NCBI GenBank assembly: GCA_016716535.1
Contig: JADJWD010000007.1
Span: 186,001-250,000, forward strand
From: Betaproteobacteria bacterium
Lineage (GTDB): Bacteria; Pseudomonadota; Gammaproteobacteria; Burkholderiales; Burkholderiaceae_C
Length of the DNA stretch: 64,000 bases
Direction: 5' to 3'
Position numbers and translations under genes: made by a program. Positions within the stretch are counted from its first letter, which is position 1, and the number at the start of each line of letters is the position of its first letter. Shown here piece after piece: positions 22,867 through 31,133 of the stretch. The notes under the pieces are model-generated. The model was given only the letters and a program-made list of their open reading frames with translations. It had not been told where the DNA came from and did not search any database.

Positions 22867-23667
22867 ATGAACCACGACTGGGCCTACGAAAGCCGCGACG
22901 GGCAGCACTTCGTCGCCACCGAACTGACGCGCGGCCCTTGGGACGCGGCGCACCAGCATGCCGGGCCGCCGACGGCGCTGGTGTGCCGCGCGATCGAGCG
23001 CGCGGCGGCCGAAGCGGGCCTCACGCACCTCGGGCGCCTGACGGCCAACCTGCTGCGGCCGGTGCCGATCGGCGAGATGCACGTCGACGTGACGGCCGAG
23101 TACGTGGGCAAGAGCGCCGGGCACTACGCGGCGCGGCTCGTCGCCGGCGGCAAGGAGGTCGCGCGCTTCACGGCGCTGATGCAGCGCGAGGACGAGTTGC
23201 CGGTGCCCGCGGGCACGCCCGGCCACCCGCTGCCGGGGCCGCCGCGCCGGCCGGCCGATTGCGAGCCGGTGTACATGCCGTTTGCGAGCGCGTCGCGGCG
23301 CAGCTACGGCGACCTGATCGAGAACCGGCTCGCCGAAGGCGCGATGTTCAACGGCCCGTGCACGGCGTGGTTCCGCCTGCGCCACCCGCTCGTCGCCGGC
23401 GAGGCGCCGAGCCCGTACCAACGCGTCGCGGTGGCCGCCGACTCGGGCAACGGCATCAGCGCGGCGCTGGACTTCACGCGTTATGTTTTCGTCAACTGCG
23501 ACCTGACGATCAACCTGCTGCGCCGCCCGCGCGGCGACTGGGTCTGCCTGCAGGCACGCACCGCGCTCGGCGGCAACGGCTGCGGGCTCGCCGAATCGGC
23601 GCTGTATGACGAGCACGGCCTCATCGGCCGCGCGACGCAGAGCCTGGCGGTGCGGGCGCGCGCCTGA
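22867..23667 (+). CDS. Acyl-CoA thioesterase-like double-hotdog protein
   Basis: A 266-residue protein with the N-terminal hotdog features QHAGPPTALVCRAIER, LTANLLRPVPIGEMHVDVTA and GKSAGHYAARLVAGGKEVARF. A second hotdog half includes RVAVAADSGNGISAALDF, INLLRRPRGDWVCLQARTA and GLAESALYDEHGLIGRATQSL. This layout is that of TesB-like thioesterase family proteins, which probably cleave acyl-CoA in the cytoplasm; the chain specificity is unknown. It lies 72 bases after katG on the same strand, in front of a convergent CoA-transferase operon. Confidence 0.82.
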   Translation: MNHDWAYESRDGQHFVATELTRGPWDAAHQHAGPPTALVCRAIERAAAEAGLTHLGRLTANLLRPVPIGEMHVDVTAEYVGKSAGHYAARLVAGGKEVARFTALMQREDELPVPAGTPGHPLPGPPRRPADCEPVYMPFASASRRSYGDLIENRLAEGAMFNGPCTAWFRLRHPLVAGEAPSPYQRVAVAADSGNGISAALDFTRYVFVNCDLTINLLRRPRGDWVCLQARTALGGNGCGLAESALYDEHGLIGRATQSLAVRARA

Positions 23668-23682
23668 GCGCGCCCCAGCGCT

Positions 23683-24318
23683 TCAGCGCCCCAGCGCCAC
23701 CCCCGTGCGCTTCTGCAGCTCGTCGAACGCCACGCCCTCGGCCATCTCGAGCACCTGCACGCCTTCGGGCGTGATGTCGAGCACCGCGAGCTCGGTGTAG
23801 ACGCGCTTGACGCAACCCAGGCCCGTCAGCGGGTAGGCGCAGCGCTCGACGATCTTCGGCTCGCCGCTCTTCGTCGTGTGCTCCATCATCACCCACGTCT
23901 GCTTGGCGCCGGTGGCGAGATCCATCGCGCCGCCGACGGCAGGGATCGCGTCGGGCGCGCCCGTGTGCCAGTTCGCGAGGTCGCCGTTGCCGGCCACCTG
24001 GAACGCGCCGAGCACGCAGATGTCGATGTGGCCGCCGCGCATCATCGCGAAGCTGTCGGCGTGGTGGAAGAACGCGCCGCCTCGCACCAGCGTCACCGGC
24101 TGCTTGCCGGCGTTGATGAGGTCGTAGTCCTCGTCACCCGCGCGCGGCGCCGGGCCCATGCCGATGACGCCGTTCTCGCTGTGCAGCATCACCTCCTTGC
24201 CCTCGCCGAGGTGGTTGGCCACCAGCGTCGGCAGGCCGATGCCGAGGTTGACGACGGCGCCGTCGACGATGTCGCGCGCCACGCGCGCGGCGATCTGATC
24301 TTTCGTCCACTTGCTCAT
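23683..24318 (-). CDS. pcaJ: 3-oxoacid / 3-oxoadipate CoA-transferase, beta subunit
   Basis: Together with the alpha subunit it moves CoA from succinyl-CoA to a 3-oxo acid. The 211-residue subunit contains the catalytic glutamate in MLHSENGVIGMGP and the LGIGLPTLVANHL phrase near the N-terminus, plus FFHHADSFAMMRGGHID and TELAVLDITPEG typical of subunit B. It is the last gene of the minus-strand unit and starts 11 bases after the alpha subunit stop. With maleylacetate reductase upstream, 3-oxoadipate is the likeliest substrate; acetoacetate cannot be excluded. Confidence 0.88.
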   Translation of the reverse strand: MSKWTKDQIAARVARDIVDGAVVNLGIGLPTLVANHLGEGKEVMLHSENGVIGMGPAPRAGDEDYDLINAGKQPVTLVRGGAFFHHADSFAMMRGGHIDICVLGAFQVAGNGDLANWHTGAPDAIPAVGGAMDLATGAKQTWVMMEHTTKSGEPKIVERCAYPLTGLGCVKRVYTELAVLDITPEGVQVLEMAEGVAFDELQKRTGVALGR

Positions 24319-24329
24319 CGTGCCGTCCC

Positions 24330-25049
24330 TCAGGCCGCTTTCGCGGGCGCGGCCGCACCGGCAAAGCCGCCGGCGCCGGTCTTCACGCGCGCCACCTTGA
24401 CGACGCGCTGCACGAAGAGGCCCGGCGTCACCACCGCCTCGGGGTCGAGCGCACCGAGTTCGACGATCTCGTGCACGCTGGCGACGGTGGTCTTCGCCGC
24501 CATCGCCATGATCGGGCCGAAGTTGCGCGCCGTCATGCGGTAGGTGAGGTTGCCCCAGCGGTCGCCGCGCTCGGCCTTGATCAGCGCGACGTCGGCGTGG
24601 ATCGGGCTTTCGAGGACCATCCAGCGGCCGTCGATGAAGCGCGTCTCCTTGCCTTTCGCCAGGTCGGTGCCGTAGCCGGTGGGCGTGAAGAAGCCGCCGA
24701 TGCCGGCGCCCGCGGCGCGGATGCGCTCGGCGAGGTTGCCCTGCGGCACGAGTTCGAGCTCGAGCTTGCCTTCGCGGTACAGGCGGTCGAAGTGCCAGCT
24801 GTCGGCCTGGCGCGGGAAGCTGCAGATGACCTTGCGCACGCGGCCGGCCGCGAGCAGCGCCGCGAGGCCGTGGTCACCGTTGCCGGCGTTGTTGTTGACG
24901 ATGAGGAGGTCGCGGGCGCCCTGCGCGATCAGTGCTTCGGTCAGCTCGTTGGGCAGGCCGGCGGTGCCGAAGCCGCCGATCATCACGGTGGCGCCGTCCT
25001 TCACGTCGGCGAGGGCGGCTTCGGGACTGGGGAAGATCTTGTCGATCAT
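24330..25049 (-). CDS. pcaI: 3-oxoacid / 3-oxoadipate CoA-transferase, alpha subunit
   Basis: Alpha subunit, 239 residues. The CoA-binding region is GATVMIGGFGTAGLPNELTEAL, followed by LLIVNNNAGNGDHGLAALL, GNLAERIRAAGAGIGGFFTP and TEHVALI-type sequence ADVALIKAERGDRWGNLTYR. The C-terminal Ala/Lys tail is unremarkable. It immediately precedes the beta subunit and follows an NAD(P)-binding protein gene by about 40 bases. The GNGDHGLAALL phrase is more like 3-oxoadipate CoA-transferases than succinyl-CoA:acetoacetate enzymes, in my recollection, so PcaI is preferred over ScoA. Confidence 0.87.
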   Translation of the reverse strand: MIDKIFPSPEAALADVKDGATVMIGGFGTAGLPNELTEALIAQGARDLLIVNNNAGNGDHGLAALLAAGRVRKVICSFPRQADSWHFDRLYREGKLELELVPQGNLAERIRAAGAGIGGFFTPTGYGTDLAKGKETRFIDGRWMVLESPIHADVALIKAERGDRWGNLTYRMTARNFGPIMAMAAKTTVASVHEIVELGALDPEAVVTPGLFVQRVVKVARVKTGAGGFAGAAAPAKAA

Positions 25050-25089
25050 GTGGGGCGTTAGCTCAACGTCGGAAAGAAGAGCCGCGCAC

Positions 25090-25764
25090 TCAGCGCGGCC
25101 GGTCGCTGACGATACCGACGCGGTGGCCGATGGCCGCGGCGTCGTCGACGAGGTCGCAGATCGCGAGCGCGAGATCCGGCATGCCGGTCTCGGGGCTGCC
25201 CTCGGGCAGCGTCTCGAACGCCCGCCGCGCGTGGCCGGCAGGAATGTCGCCCGCGAGATTCAGCGGGCACATCAGCGTCCACTTCAGGCCCCACTCGGCG
25301 CCCGCTTGCGCGAGCGTGCGATGGTTGCGCATGTGCTCGGCGGCGATGTGCCGGTACGCGTCGGGCACGCCGTGTTCGCCGCGGTAGCCGCCGCGCTGTT
25401 CGTCGGGCAGTGCAACGCCCGAGGCGACGGCGACGAGCCGCTTCACGCCGGCGCGGCGCATGCCCGCGACGATGGCGCGCACGCTGTCGGAGAAGTCGGT
25501 GGCCGGCACGCTGAAGTCGTGCATGCCGAGTGTGCAGAGCACGGCGCGCACGGGCGGCTGGTCGATCGACGGGCGCAGCGTCGCGTCGATAGCGCCGCTG
25601 TCGCGGGCGTCGCCCACGGTGATGGCGAGGCCGGGCGCGGCGGGCAGCCGCGCGGCATCACGCACCAGCGCACGCACCGGCCAGCCGCGCCGCAGCGCCT
25701 CGGCCAGCACGAGGCGGCCGGTGCGGCCGCTGGCGCCGAAGAGGGCGATCGGGGGGGCAGTCAT
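25090..25764 (-). CDS. NAD(P)-binding atypical SDR / NmrA-like protein
   Basis: A 224-residue Rossmann protein with the dinucleotide motif ALFGASGRTGRLVLAEAL at its N-terminus. It continues with VRDAARLPAAPGLAITVGDARD, a layout used by atypical short-chain dehydrogenases and NAD(P)H-sensing NmrA proteins. The catalytic YxxxK pair of classical SDRs is not evident; VAVASGVALPDE occupies the usual Ser-containing strand. It lies between maleylacetate reductase and the CoA-transferase genes with short gaps, suggesting a role in or regulation of that pathway, but no reaction can be assigned. Confidence 0.78.
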   Translation of the reverse strand: MTAPPIALFGASGRTGRLVLAEALRRGWPVRALVRDAARLPAAPGLAITVGDARDSGAIDATLRPSIDQPPVRAVLCTLGMHDFSVPATDFSDSVRAIVAGMRRAGVKRLVAVASGVALPDEQRGGYRGEHGVPDAYRHIAAEHMRNHRTLAQAGAEWGLKWTLMCPLNLAGDIPAGHARRAFETLPEGSPETGMPDLALAICDLVDDAAAIGHRVGIVSDRPR

Positions 25765-25782
25765 GGCGAAGCTCCGAGGTCT

Positions 25783-26877
25783 TCAGGCGGCCGCGGGCGC
25801 GGCGCCTTCGAACGCGCGTTGTATCAGCCCGCGCAGCGCCTCGCGTTCGAGCGGCCGCGGGTTCGGGTACGGGTTGGCCACCGCAAGCTCCGCCGCGCGC
25901 GCCACGCCGCCGGCCGGCATGCCGAGCGCGCGCAGCGACGTCGGCGCGCCGTGCCGCGCCGCGAGCGCCTGCAACGCGCGTGGCACCTCGTCCACCGCGC
26001 CCGCATTCCCCAGCGCCCCGGCCGCCGCCAGCGCCCGCGCGATGCGCGCCATCGCGCCTGGCGCCCGCGCCGCGTTGTAGGCCAGCGCGTGCGGCAGCAC
26101 GACCGTGTGCGTCTCGGCGTGCGGCAGGTTGAAGGTGCCGCCGAGCGTGTGGCACAGCTTGTGGTGCAGCCCCATCGCGACGCTGCCGAGCACGATGCCG
26201 GCGAGCCACGCGCCTTGCAGCGCGTCGGCGCGCGCCGAGAGGTCCCGCGGCTCGCGCGCCAGCACCGGCAGCGCCGCGGCGCAGGCGCGGATCGCTTCTT
26301 CGGCCATCAGCGCGACGATGGGGTTGCCGTCGTGGGCGTACAGGCCCTCGGCGGCGTGCGCGATCGCGTTCAGCGCGCTCGTCACCGTCAGCGCCAGCGG
26401 CAGCGTCAGCGTCAACTCGGGGTCGTAGAGGACGGTCTTCGGCAGCACGCGCTGGTCGCGGCCGGTCTTCTTGACGCCGCCTTCGGTGAGGCCCCAGATC
26501 GGCGTCACCTCGCTGCCGGCGTAGGTGGTGGGGATCGCGATGATCGGCAGCGCCGACTCGAGCGCGATCGCTTTCGCCAAGCCCGTCGTCGAGCCGCCGC
26601 CGATGGCCACGGCGCAGTCGGCGCCCAGGCGCGCGGCTTCCGCCCGCGCGGCGCGCGCCGTCTCGACCGGCACGTGCATCACCGCCTCGGCGAAGACGCC
26701 GCCGGCGCGCTCGCCCAGCAGCGCGGCGACGCGCGCGGCCGCATCGGCCTGCTCGGGCGTCGCAAGCACGAGCGCGCGGCGCGCGCCGAGGCGCTCGACC
26801 TCGGCGCCGGCCTGGTTGATCGCGCCGGCGCCGAAGACGACGCGCGACGGGTGGGCGGTGTAGGTGAAGGCGTTCAT
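25783..26877 (-). CDS. Maleylacetate reductase (iron-type alcohol dehydrogenase family)
   Basis: Reduces maleylacetate to 3-oxoadipate with NAD(P)H, the step linking (chloro)catechol or hydroxyquinol ring cleavage to central metabolism. The 364-residue protein begins YTAHPSRVVFGAGA and has the nucleotide-binding AIGGGSTTGLAKAIALE, then IAIPTTYAGSEVTPIWGLTEGG, a phrase diagnostic for this subfamily. Metal-ligand region AMGLHHKLCHTLGGTFNLPHAETH retains the conserved histidines. It is followed directly by an NAD(P)-binding gene and CoA-transferase genes that would use its product. No ring-cleaving dioxygenase or regulator is next to it. Confidence 0.87.
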   Translation of the reverse strand: MNAFTYTAHPSRVVFGAGAINQAGAEVERLGARRALVLATPEQADAAARVAALLGERAGGVFAEAVMHVPVETARAARAEAARLGADCAVAIGGGSTTGLAKAIALESALPIIAIPTTYAGSEVTPIWGLTEGGVKKTGRDQRVLPKTVLYDPELTLTLPLALTVTSALNAIAHAAEGLYAHDGNPIVALMAEEAIRACAAALPVLAREPRDLSARADALQGAWLAGIVLGSVAMGLHHKLCHTLGGTFNLPHAETHTVVLPHALAYNAARAPGAMARIARALAAAGALGNAGAVDEVPRALQALAARHGAPTSLRALGMPAGGVARAAELAVANPYPNPRPLEREALRGLIQRAFEGAAPAAA

Positions 26878-26955
26878 CGCGCGGCGATTGGAGCAGCGCT
26901 GCGGCGCCGCGTCACGCGGCGCCGCGGGAACACTGATTTCCGCCCCGAACGGGCG

Positions 26956-27795
26956 TCAGTCGAACCGCGGCAGCTCGAAGCCGTAGAACACCGACTCGCG
27001 CGTCGCGCGCAGGTGCGGCGCGTCGCCGATCTCGACGCGCACGGCGCTCAGGCGCTCGTAGGGGCGCGTCGCCACCTGGCCCGAGCCCTGCACGCAGGCC
27101 AGCAGCAGCACCTGCTGGCCGCGCGGCAGGATCAGCTCGGCGCCGGCGGCCACGCGCAGTTGCGTGATCGCCAGCCCCCGCTCGTTGAAGCGGCCGAGCG
27201 TGCGCAGCCACACGCCGCCGTTGCCCGGCATCGGCACCCACGAGAAGCGCTCGGGGTCCATCAGCACCGGCGCCGAGTACTGCGGCTGCACGTACTGGAT
27301 CGGCCGGCGGTGCACGTGCTCCCACACGGCCTCGTAGCTGTCCTTGCTGTGGCGGATGCCGTGCGCGTCGACCCAGTTGAAGCAGCCGTCGGCGAAATCG
27401 CCCTTGCCGCGCAGCGCCGCGATGCCGTTGCGCAGCTGGCGACGGCTCATGTAGCCGGCGCCCGACGGGCCGCCCACCTGCAGCAGCAGCGTCTGGCTGC
27501 GGCCATCACCTTGCTGCGTGTAGTGCGTGCCTTCGCAGAAGTAGCCCACCGTGCCGGCCGGCTGCACGAGCCCGGGGCCGAACTCGAACGCGCCGTCGAG
27601 CATGATGCGCACCTGCTCGAAGTTGTGGCGGTGCCGCCCGGTCGCGTAGCCGCCGTTCACCGAGACGAGCTGCAGCGCGAAGTTGTCCGGCGCGCCCTCG
27701 CGGCCGGTGAGCAGGTCGTGGTACGTCACGCTGTCGCGCCCGTTCAGGCGCGGCGGCTCGAAGCGCGGCGCATCCTGGAGCCTGACCAGTTGCAT
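26956..27795 (-). CDS. Cupin-fold protein, function unknown
   Basis: A 279-residue protein starting MQLVRLQDAPRFEPPRLNGR. The N-terminal half has a cupin metal motif GRHRHNFEQVRIMLDGAFEFG (read as HxH then E and a downstream G) and PAGTVGYFCEGTHY, where a further His can complete the site. The second half (VAAGAELILPRGQQVLLLACVQGSGQV) looks like a second, degenerate barrel without ligands. ATG at 27795 follows AAAGGA. It heads the minus-strand maleylacetate reductase operon, so a role in aromatic catabolism (dioxygenase or isomerase type) is conceivable but not shown by the sequence. Confidence 0.65.
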   Translation of the reverse strand: MQLVRLQDAPRFEPPRLNGRDSVTYHDLLTGREGAPDNFALQLVSVNGGYATGRHRHNFEQVRIMLDGAFEFGPGLVQPAGTVGYFCEGTHYTQQGDGRSQTLLLQVGGPSGAGYMSRRQLRNGIAALRGKGDFADGCFNWVDAHGIRHSKDSYEAVWEHVHRRPIQYVQPQYSAPVLMDPERFSWVPMPGNGGVWLRTLGRFNERGLAITQLRVAAGAELILPRGQQVLLLACVQGSGQVATRPYERLSAVRVEIGDAPHLRATRESVFYGFELPRFD

Positions 27796-28302
27796 GAACA
27801 CTCCGCGTCCTTTCGCTAGCGCGCCCGGCCGCCGCACGGCCCGAGCAGGGCGGCGCGACGGGCCAGCGCCAAAGCGCCGGCCTCGGCCGGCGCGACGACA
27901 CGGGGGAACCCGGACCCCGATCCGCGGGGGTCTTCAAGGAGGTCGCGGCGTGGCGCCGGCGCGACGCGGCGCGCATCGGCAGGGCCACCGGCATGACCGG
28001 CAAAGTCAGCAGCCGGCGCGGCCGAAGCGGGCTTAGGCTCGGACGCAGGCTCGAGATACGGACGCATGGTGAGGAGTACGGCTGAGGGCAGCGAGCGAGC
28101 CGTGGCGCTGAACGCCCACGTGCAGGGTTAGGTGGTGTCGCTCGTCTGTCACATTCTGCGCGCCGATTTACCGCGGCGAGACCCCTCAACCCCTGGGGCA
28201 GAATGCGCCGCTCCCCGTGAATCGATGAATCCGACCGCGCTGTTGCGCGTCGCGTTTGCCGGCGCGGGCAGACACGACCGCGCACGATCTGCGCGCCCCT
28301 CG
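27796..28302. other. 507-base intergenic region between divergent cupin and yaeQ genes
   Basis: No convincing gene. An open frame on the minus strand (28067-27816) is Pro/Ala/Arg-rich and lacks a ribosome binding site. A GC hairpin GGACCCCGATCCGCGGGGGTC lies near 27919, and the region is otherwise low-complexity GC. It could carry promoters for both neighbours, but I cannot place clear boxes. Confidence 0.35.
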
Positions 28303-28863
28303 ATGGCCCTCAAATCGACGATCTTCAAGGCCACGCTGCAAGTGGCCGACATCGACCACGGCTACTACGCCGACCACGCGGTGACGCTCGCCCGCCATCC
28401 GAGCGAGACCGACGAGCGGCTGATGGTGCGCCTGGTCGCACTGGCGTTGCAGGCACACCGCGTGCAGACGCTCGCCGGCGGCGACGCGAATTGGAGTTTC
28501 GGCCGCGGCCTCTCCGACCCCGACGACCCGGACGTCGTGCTCACCGACTTCACCGGCCGCCGGCGCGTGTGGCTCGAAGTCGGCCAGCCCGAGGACAAGC
28601 CGCTCGCCAAGGCGTGCAGCCAGGCCGACCTCGTCGTCGCCTACCCGTTCTCGGCCACCGCCGAGGTGTGGTGGCGCGGCATCGAAGGCAAGCTCGCGCG
28701 CCTGCCGCGCCTAGAGGTCTGGCGCCTGCCCGCCGCCGCGACTCAGGCCCTCGCCGGCGCGGTGGACCGCAGCATGCAGTGGCAGGCGACGATCCAGGAC
28801 GGCGTGCTGTCGCTCTCCGGCGAGGCCGGGCACTTCGAGGTGGAGCCGGTGCGGTGGAAGTGA
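28303..28863 (+). CDS. yaeQ: YaeQ family protein
   Basis: A 186-residue protein of the YaeQ family, which has a PD-(D/E)xK nuclease-like fold and no settled function; Salmonella YaeQ was once linked to RfaH suppression. The opening MALKSTIFKATLQVADIDHGYYADHAVTLARHPSE-like N-terminus, the LSDPDDPDVVLTDFTG stretch and VWLEVGQPEDKPLAKAC with the conserved Glu are all present. The longer upstream frame from 28132 has no family similarity, so ATG at 28303 is chosen. It is a single gene with a broken vapC on the opposite strand after it. Confidence 0.9.
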   Translation: MALKSTIFKATLQVADIDHGYYADHAVTLARHPSETDERLMVRLVALALQAHRVQTLAGGDANWSFGRGLSDPDDPDVVLTDFTGRRRVWLEVGQPEDKPLAKACSQADLVVAYPFSATAEVWWRGIEGKLARLPRLEVWRLPAAATQALAGAVDRSMQWQATIQDGVLSLSGEAGHFEVEPVRWK

Positions 28864-28906
28864 GCCGGCCAGGGCCTCATTGCCCGGTCGTCCGTCCCCG
28901 CGCTCG

Positions 28907-29186
28907 TCACGCAGCCCAGTTCGCCAGCTTCAGCCCCGGCACGCGCTCGAACTCGCGCGTGTTGTCGGTGACCAGTGTCACGCCCAGGGCCTGGGCGTGC
29001 GCGGCGATCAGGCTGTCGTAGGGGCCGATCGGCGTGCTCTGGCTGGCGAGCCACGACCTCACCTGGCCCGCCACCTCGGCGGCGGACGCATCGGACTCGG
29101 CCACCTCGAGCCAAGGCTTGCAGCACCTTCGGCGGACGCTCGTTGATGGCGTAGATGCAAGTGTCGGTGTCGAGCATGTAGCGCAT
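28907..29186 (-). pseudogene. VapC-type PIN-domain toxin, internally deleted and frameshifted
   Basis: The start MRYMLDTDTCIYAINERPPKVL is a normal VapC N-terminus with the first PIN aspartate. After about 27 codons the homologous reading shifts frame and resumes as VRSWLASQSTPIGPYDSLIAAHAQALG then TLVTDNTREFERVPGLKLANW, the usual C-terminal third. About 40 residues, including the central acidic residue of the active site (the AELxxG region), are missing and the two parts are out of frame near 29105-29120. The toxin should be inactive. The antitoxin gene upstream is intact. Confidence 0.8.
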
Positions 29187-29237
29187 CACGCAACCCGCCC
29201 CAGGTCAACGCGCGGCGCGAATCGGTGCGCGCCGCTG

Positions 29238-29450
29238 TTATTCGCCGGGCTGCTCGCGCTCGAGCGCGATGCCGGGTTCGAACGCCATCAGCGCGTCGAT
29301 GAGCGCGTCAGGGCTGGCCAGCGGCACCGCGCTCAGGACGACCTCGTTGCCGACGCGGCGAATGTGGACCTCGGTGCCCTCGAAGCGGAACTCCTTGGGC
29401 AGCCGAACCGCCTGGCTTCCGCCGTGGATGAAGAGCTTGGCTGCGGGCAT
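29238..29450 (-). CDS. vapB: VapB-type antitoxin (AbrB/MazE fold)
   Basis: Seventy residues beginning MPAAKLFIHGGSQAVRLPKEF followed by RFEGTEVHIRRVGNEVVL, the swapped-hairpin DNA-binding domain of AbrB/SpoVT antitoxins with the SQAVRLPKE signature of VapB. The C-terminal part (DALIDALMAFEPG) would wrap the toxin. ATG at 29450 is preceded by GGAGATCAC; an upstream ATG at 29483 is less likely. It still has an intact DNA-binding domain although its cognate toxin downstream is broken. Confidence 0.85.
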   Translation of the reverse strand: MPAAKLFIHGGSQAVRLPKEFRFEGTEVHIRRVGNEVVLSAVPLASPDALIDALMAFEPGIALEREQPGE

Positions 29451-29544
29451 GTGATCTCCTCGAAGATGCCGCGATTCTGGCAACGTAGCTACGTCGTAGC
29501 TACATCGCCGCGCCGCGCGAATCGGTCCGCGCCCCCTCGCGGCC

Positions 29545-31122
29545 CTACAACAACACGATGTCGTACTGCTCCGGATTCATCGTCGGCTCGGCGGAGAGCG
29601 AGATTGGCCGGCCGATGAACTCCGACAGGCCCGCGAGGTGCACGCTCTCCTCGTCGAGCAGCATCTCGACGACGCTGGCACTCGCGACGACGCGGAATTC
29701 CTTCGGCGCGAATTGGCGCGCCTCGCGCAGGATCTCGCGCAGGATGTCGTAGCACACGCTGCGCGCGGTCTTCACCTGGCCGCGGCCGGCGCAGGTGGGG
29801 CATGGCTCGCACAGCATGTGCGCCAGGCTCTCGCGCGTGCGCTTGCGCGTCATCTCCACCAGGCCCAGCTGCGTGAAGCCGCTGACCGTCGTGCGCGTCC
29901 GGTCGCGCGCGAGCTGCTTCTTCAGCTCCGAGAGCACGGCCTGCTGGTGCTCTTCGCGCGTCATGTCGATGAAGTCGGCGATGATGATGCCGCCCAGGTT
30001 GCGCAGCCTGAGTTGCCGCGCGATGGCGCCGGCCGCCTCGAGGTTGGTCTTGAAGATCGTGTCTTCGAAGTTGCGCGCGCCGACGAAGCCGCCGGTGTTG
30101 ACGTCGATCGTCGTCAGCGCCTCGGTCTGGTCGATGATCAGGTAGCCGCCGCTCTTCAGTTCGACGCGGCGGCCGAGCGCGCGCACGATCTCCTCCTCGA
30201 TGCCGAAGAGGTCGAAGATCGGCCGCTCGCCCTTGTAGTGCTCGAGCTTGCCGGCGGCGCGCGGCATGTAGACCTCGCCGAACGCCTTCAGCGCGTCGTA
30301 CTGCATCTTGCTGTCGATGCGGATCGTCTGCGTCGCCTCGTTCGTCAGGTCGCGCAGCACGCGCTCGGCGAGGCTCAAGTCCTCGTGCAGCAGCGTGCCG
30401 GCGCGCTGGCTCGTCGCGCGTTCGCGGATCGCCGCCCAGGCGCGGCGCAGGTAGGCGATGTCGTCGGCCAGCTCGGCGTCGGTGGCCTCCTCGGCGTTCG
30501 TGCGCAGGATGAAGCCGCCGGTCGGCGTGCCTTCGGCCAGCCCGGCCTGCGCGAGCGCGGTGACACGCGCGCGCAACTGCTCGCGCAACTCGGGGCTGCC
30601 GATCTTCTGGCTGATGCCGATGTGGTTGTCGTGCGGCAGGAAGACGAGCATGCGCCCGGCGATCGACACCTGCGTCGACAGGCGCGCGCCCTTCGTGCCG
30701 ATGGCGTCCTTGATGACCTGCACGGTCAGCGTCTGGCCTTCGAAGACCTGGCGTTCGATCGGCAGCGGCGGCGTGTCGGCGGCGCGCGCACTCTGGCCGT
30801 TGGCGCCGCCGCCGTTGCCACCGCCGTTGCCGTTTCCACCGCCACCATTCGCTGCCAGCGCCGTCGTGACGCTGGCGCGCGCGACAGGCACCGCCGGCAG
30901 CAGGTCGGCCACGTGCAGGAACGCCGCACGCTCGAGGCCCACGTCGACGAACGCGCTCTGCATGCCCGGCAGCACGCGCACGACGCGGCCGAGGTAGACG
31001 TTGCCGACCTGGCCGCGTTCGAGAGCGCGCTCGATGTGCAGTTCCTGCACGGCGCCGTTCTCGACGATGGCCACGCGCGTTTCCTGCGGCGCCCAGTTGA
31101 TGAGGATGTCCTGGCTGGCCAT
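29545..31122 (-). CDS. rng: Ribonuclease G
   Basis: Endoribonuclease for 16S rRNA 5' maturation and mRNA decay. The 525-residue protein opens ILINWAPQETRVAIVENG and has an S1 domain (RVLPGMQSAFVDVGLERAAFLH). The catalytic metal site is in ALTTIDVNTGGFVG and IIIADFIDM. The zinc-link CEPCPTCAGRG joins subunits. An unusual Gly/Asn-rich tract (about residues 88-110, repeats of GGGNG) is inserted in a loop of the S1 domain. ATG at 31122 is favoured; the open frame runs further upstream into the maf gene. It follows maf by 11 bases, as is common in this order. Confidence 0.93.
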   Translation of the reverse strand: MASQDILINWAPQETRVAIVENGAVQELHIERALERGQVGNVYLGRVVRVLPGMQSAFVDVGLERAAFLHVADLLPAVPVARASVTTALAANGGGGNGNGGGNGGGANGQSARAADTPPLPIERQVFEGQTLTVQVIKDAIGTKGARLSTQVSIAGRMLVFLPHDNHIGISQKIGSPELREQLRARVTALAQAGLAEGTPTGGFILRTNAEEATDAELADDIAYLRRAWAAIRERATSQRAGTLLHEDLSLAERVLRDLTNEATQTIRIDSKMQYDALKAFGEVYMPRAAGKLEHYKGERPIFDLFGIEEEIVRALGRRVELKSGGYLIIDQTEALTTIDVNTGGFVGARNFEDTIFKTNLEAAGAIARQLRLRNLGGIIIADFIDMTREEHQQAVLSELKKQLARDRTRTTVSGFTQLGLVEMTRKRTRESLAHMLCEPCPTCAGRGQVKTARSVCYDILREILREARQFAPKEFRVVASASVVEMLLDEESVHLAGLSEFIGRPISLSAEPTMNPEQYDIVLL

Positions 31123-31133
31123 GGCGTGTGAGT

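Noticed and set aside
27816..28067. 83-codon minus-strand frame upstream of the cupin gene
   Set aside because: No ribosome binding site, biased Ala/Pro/Arg composition and no family resemblance; treated as intergenic.
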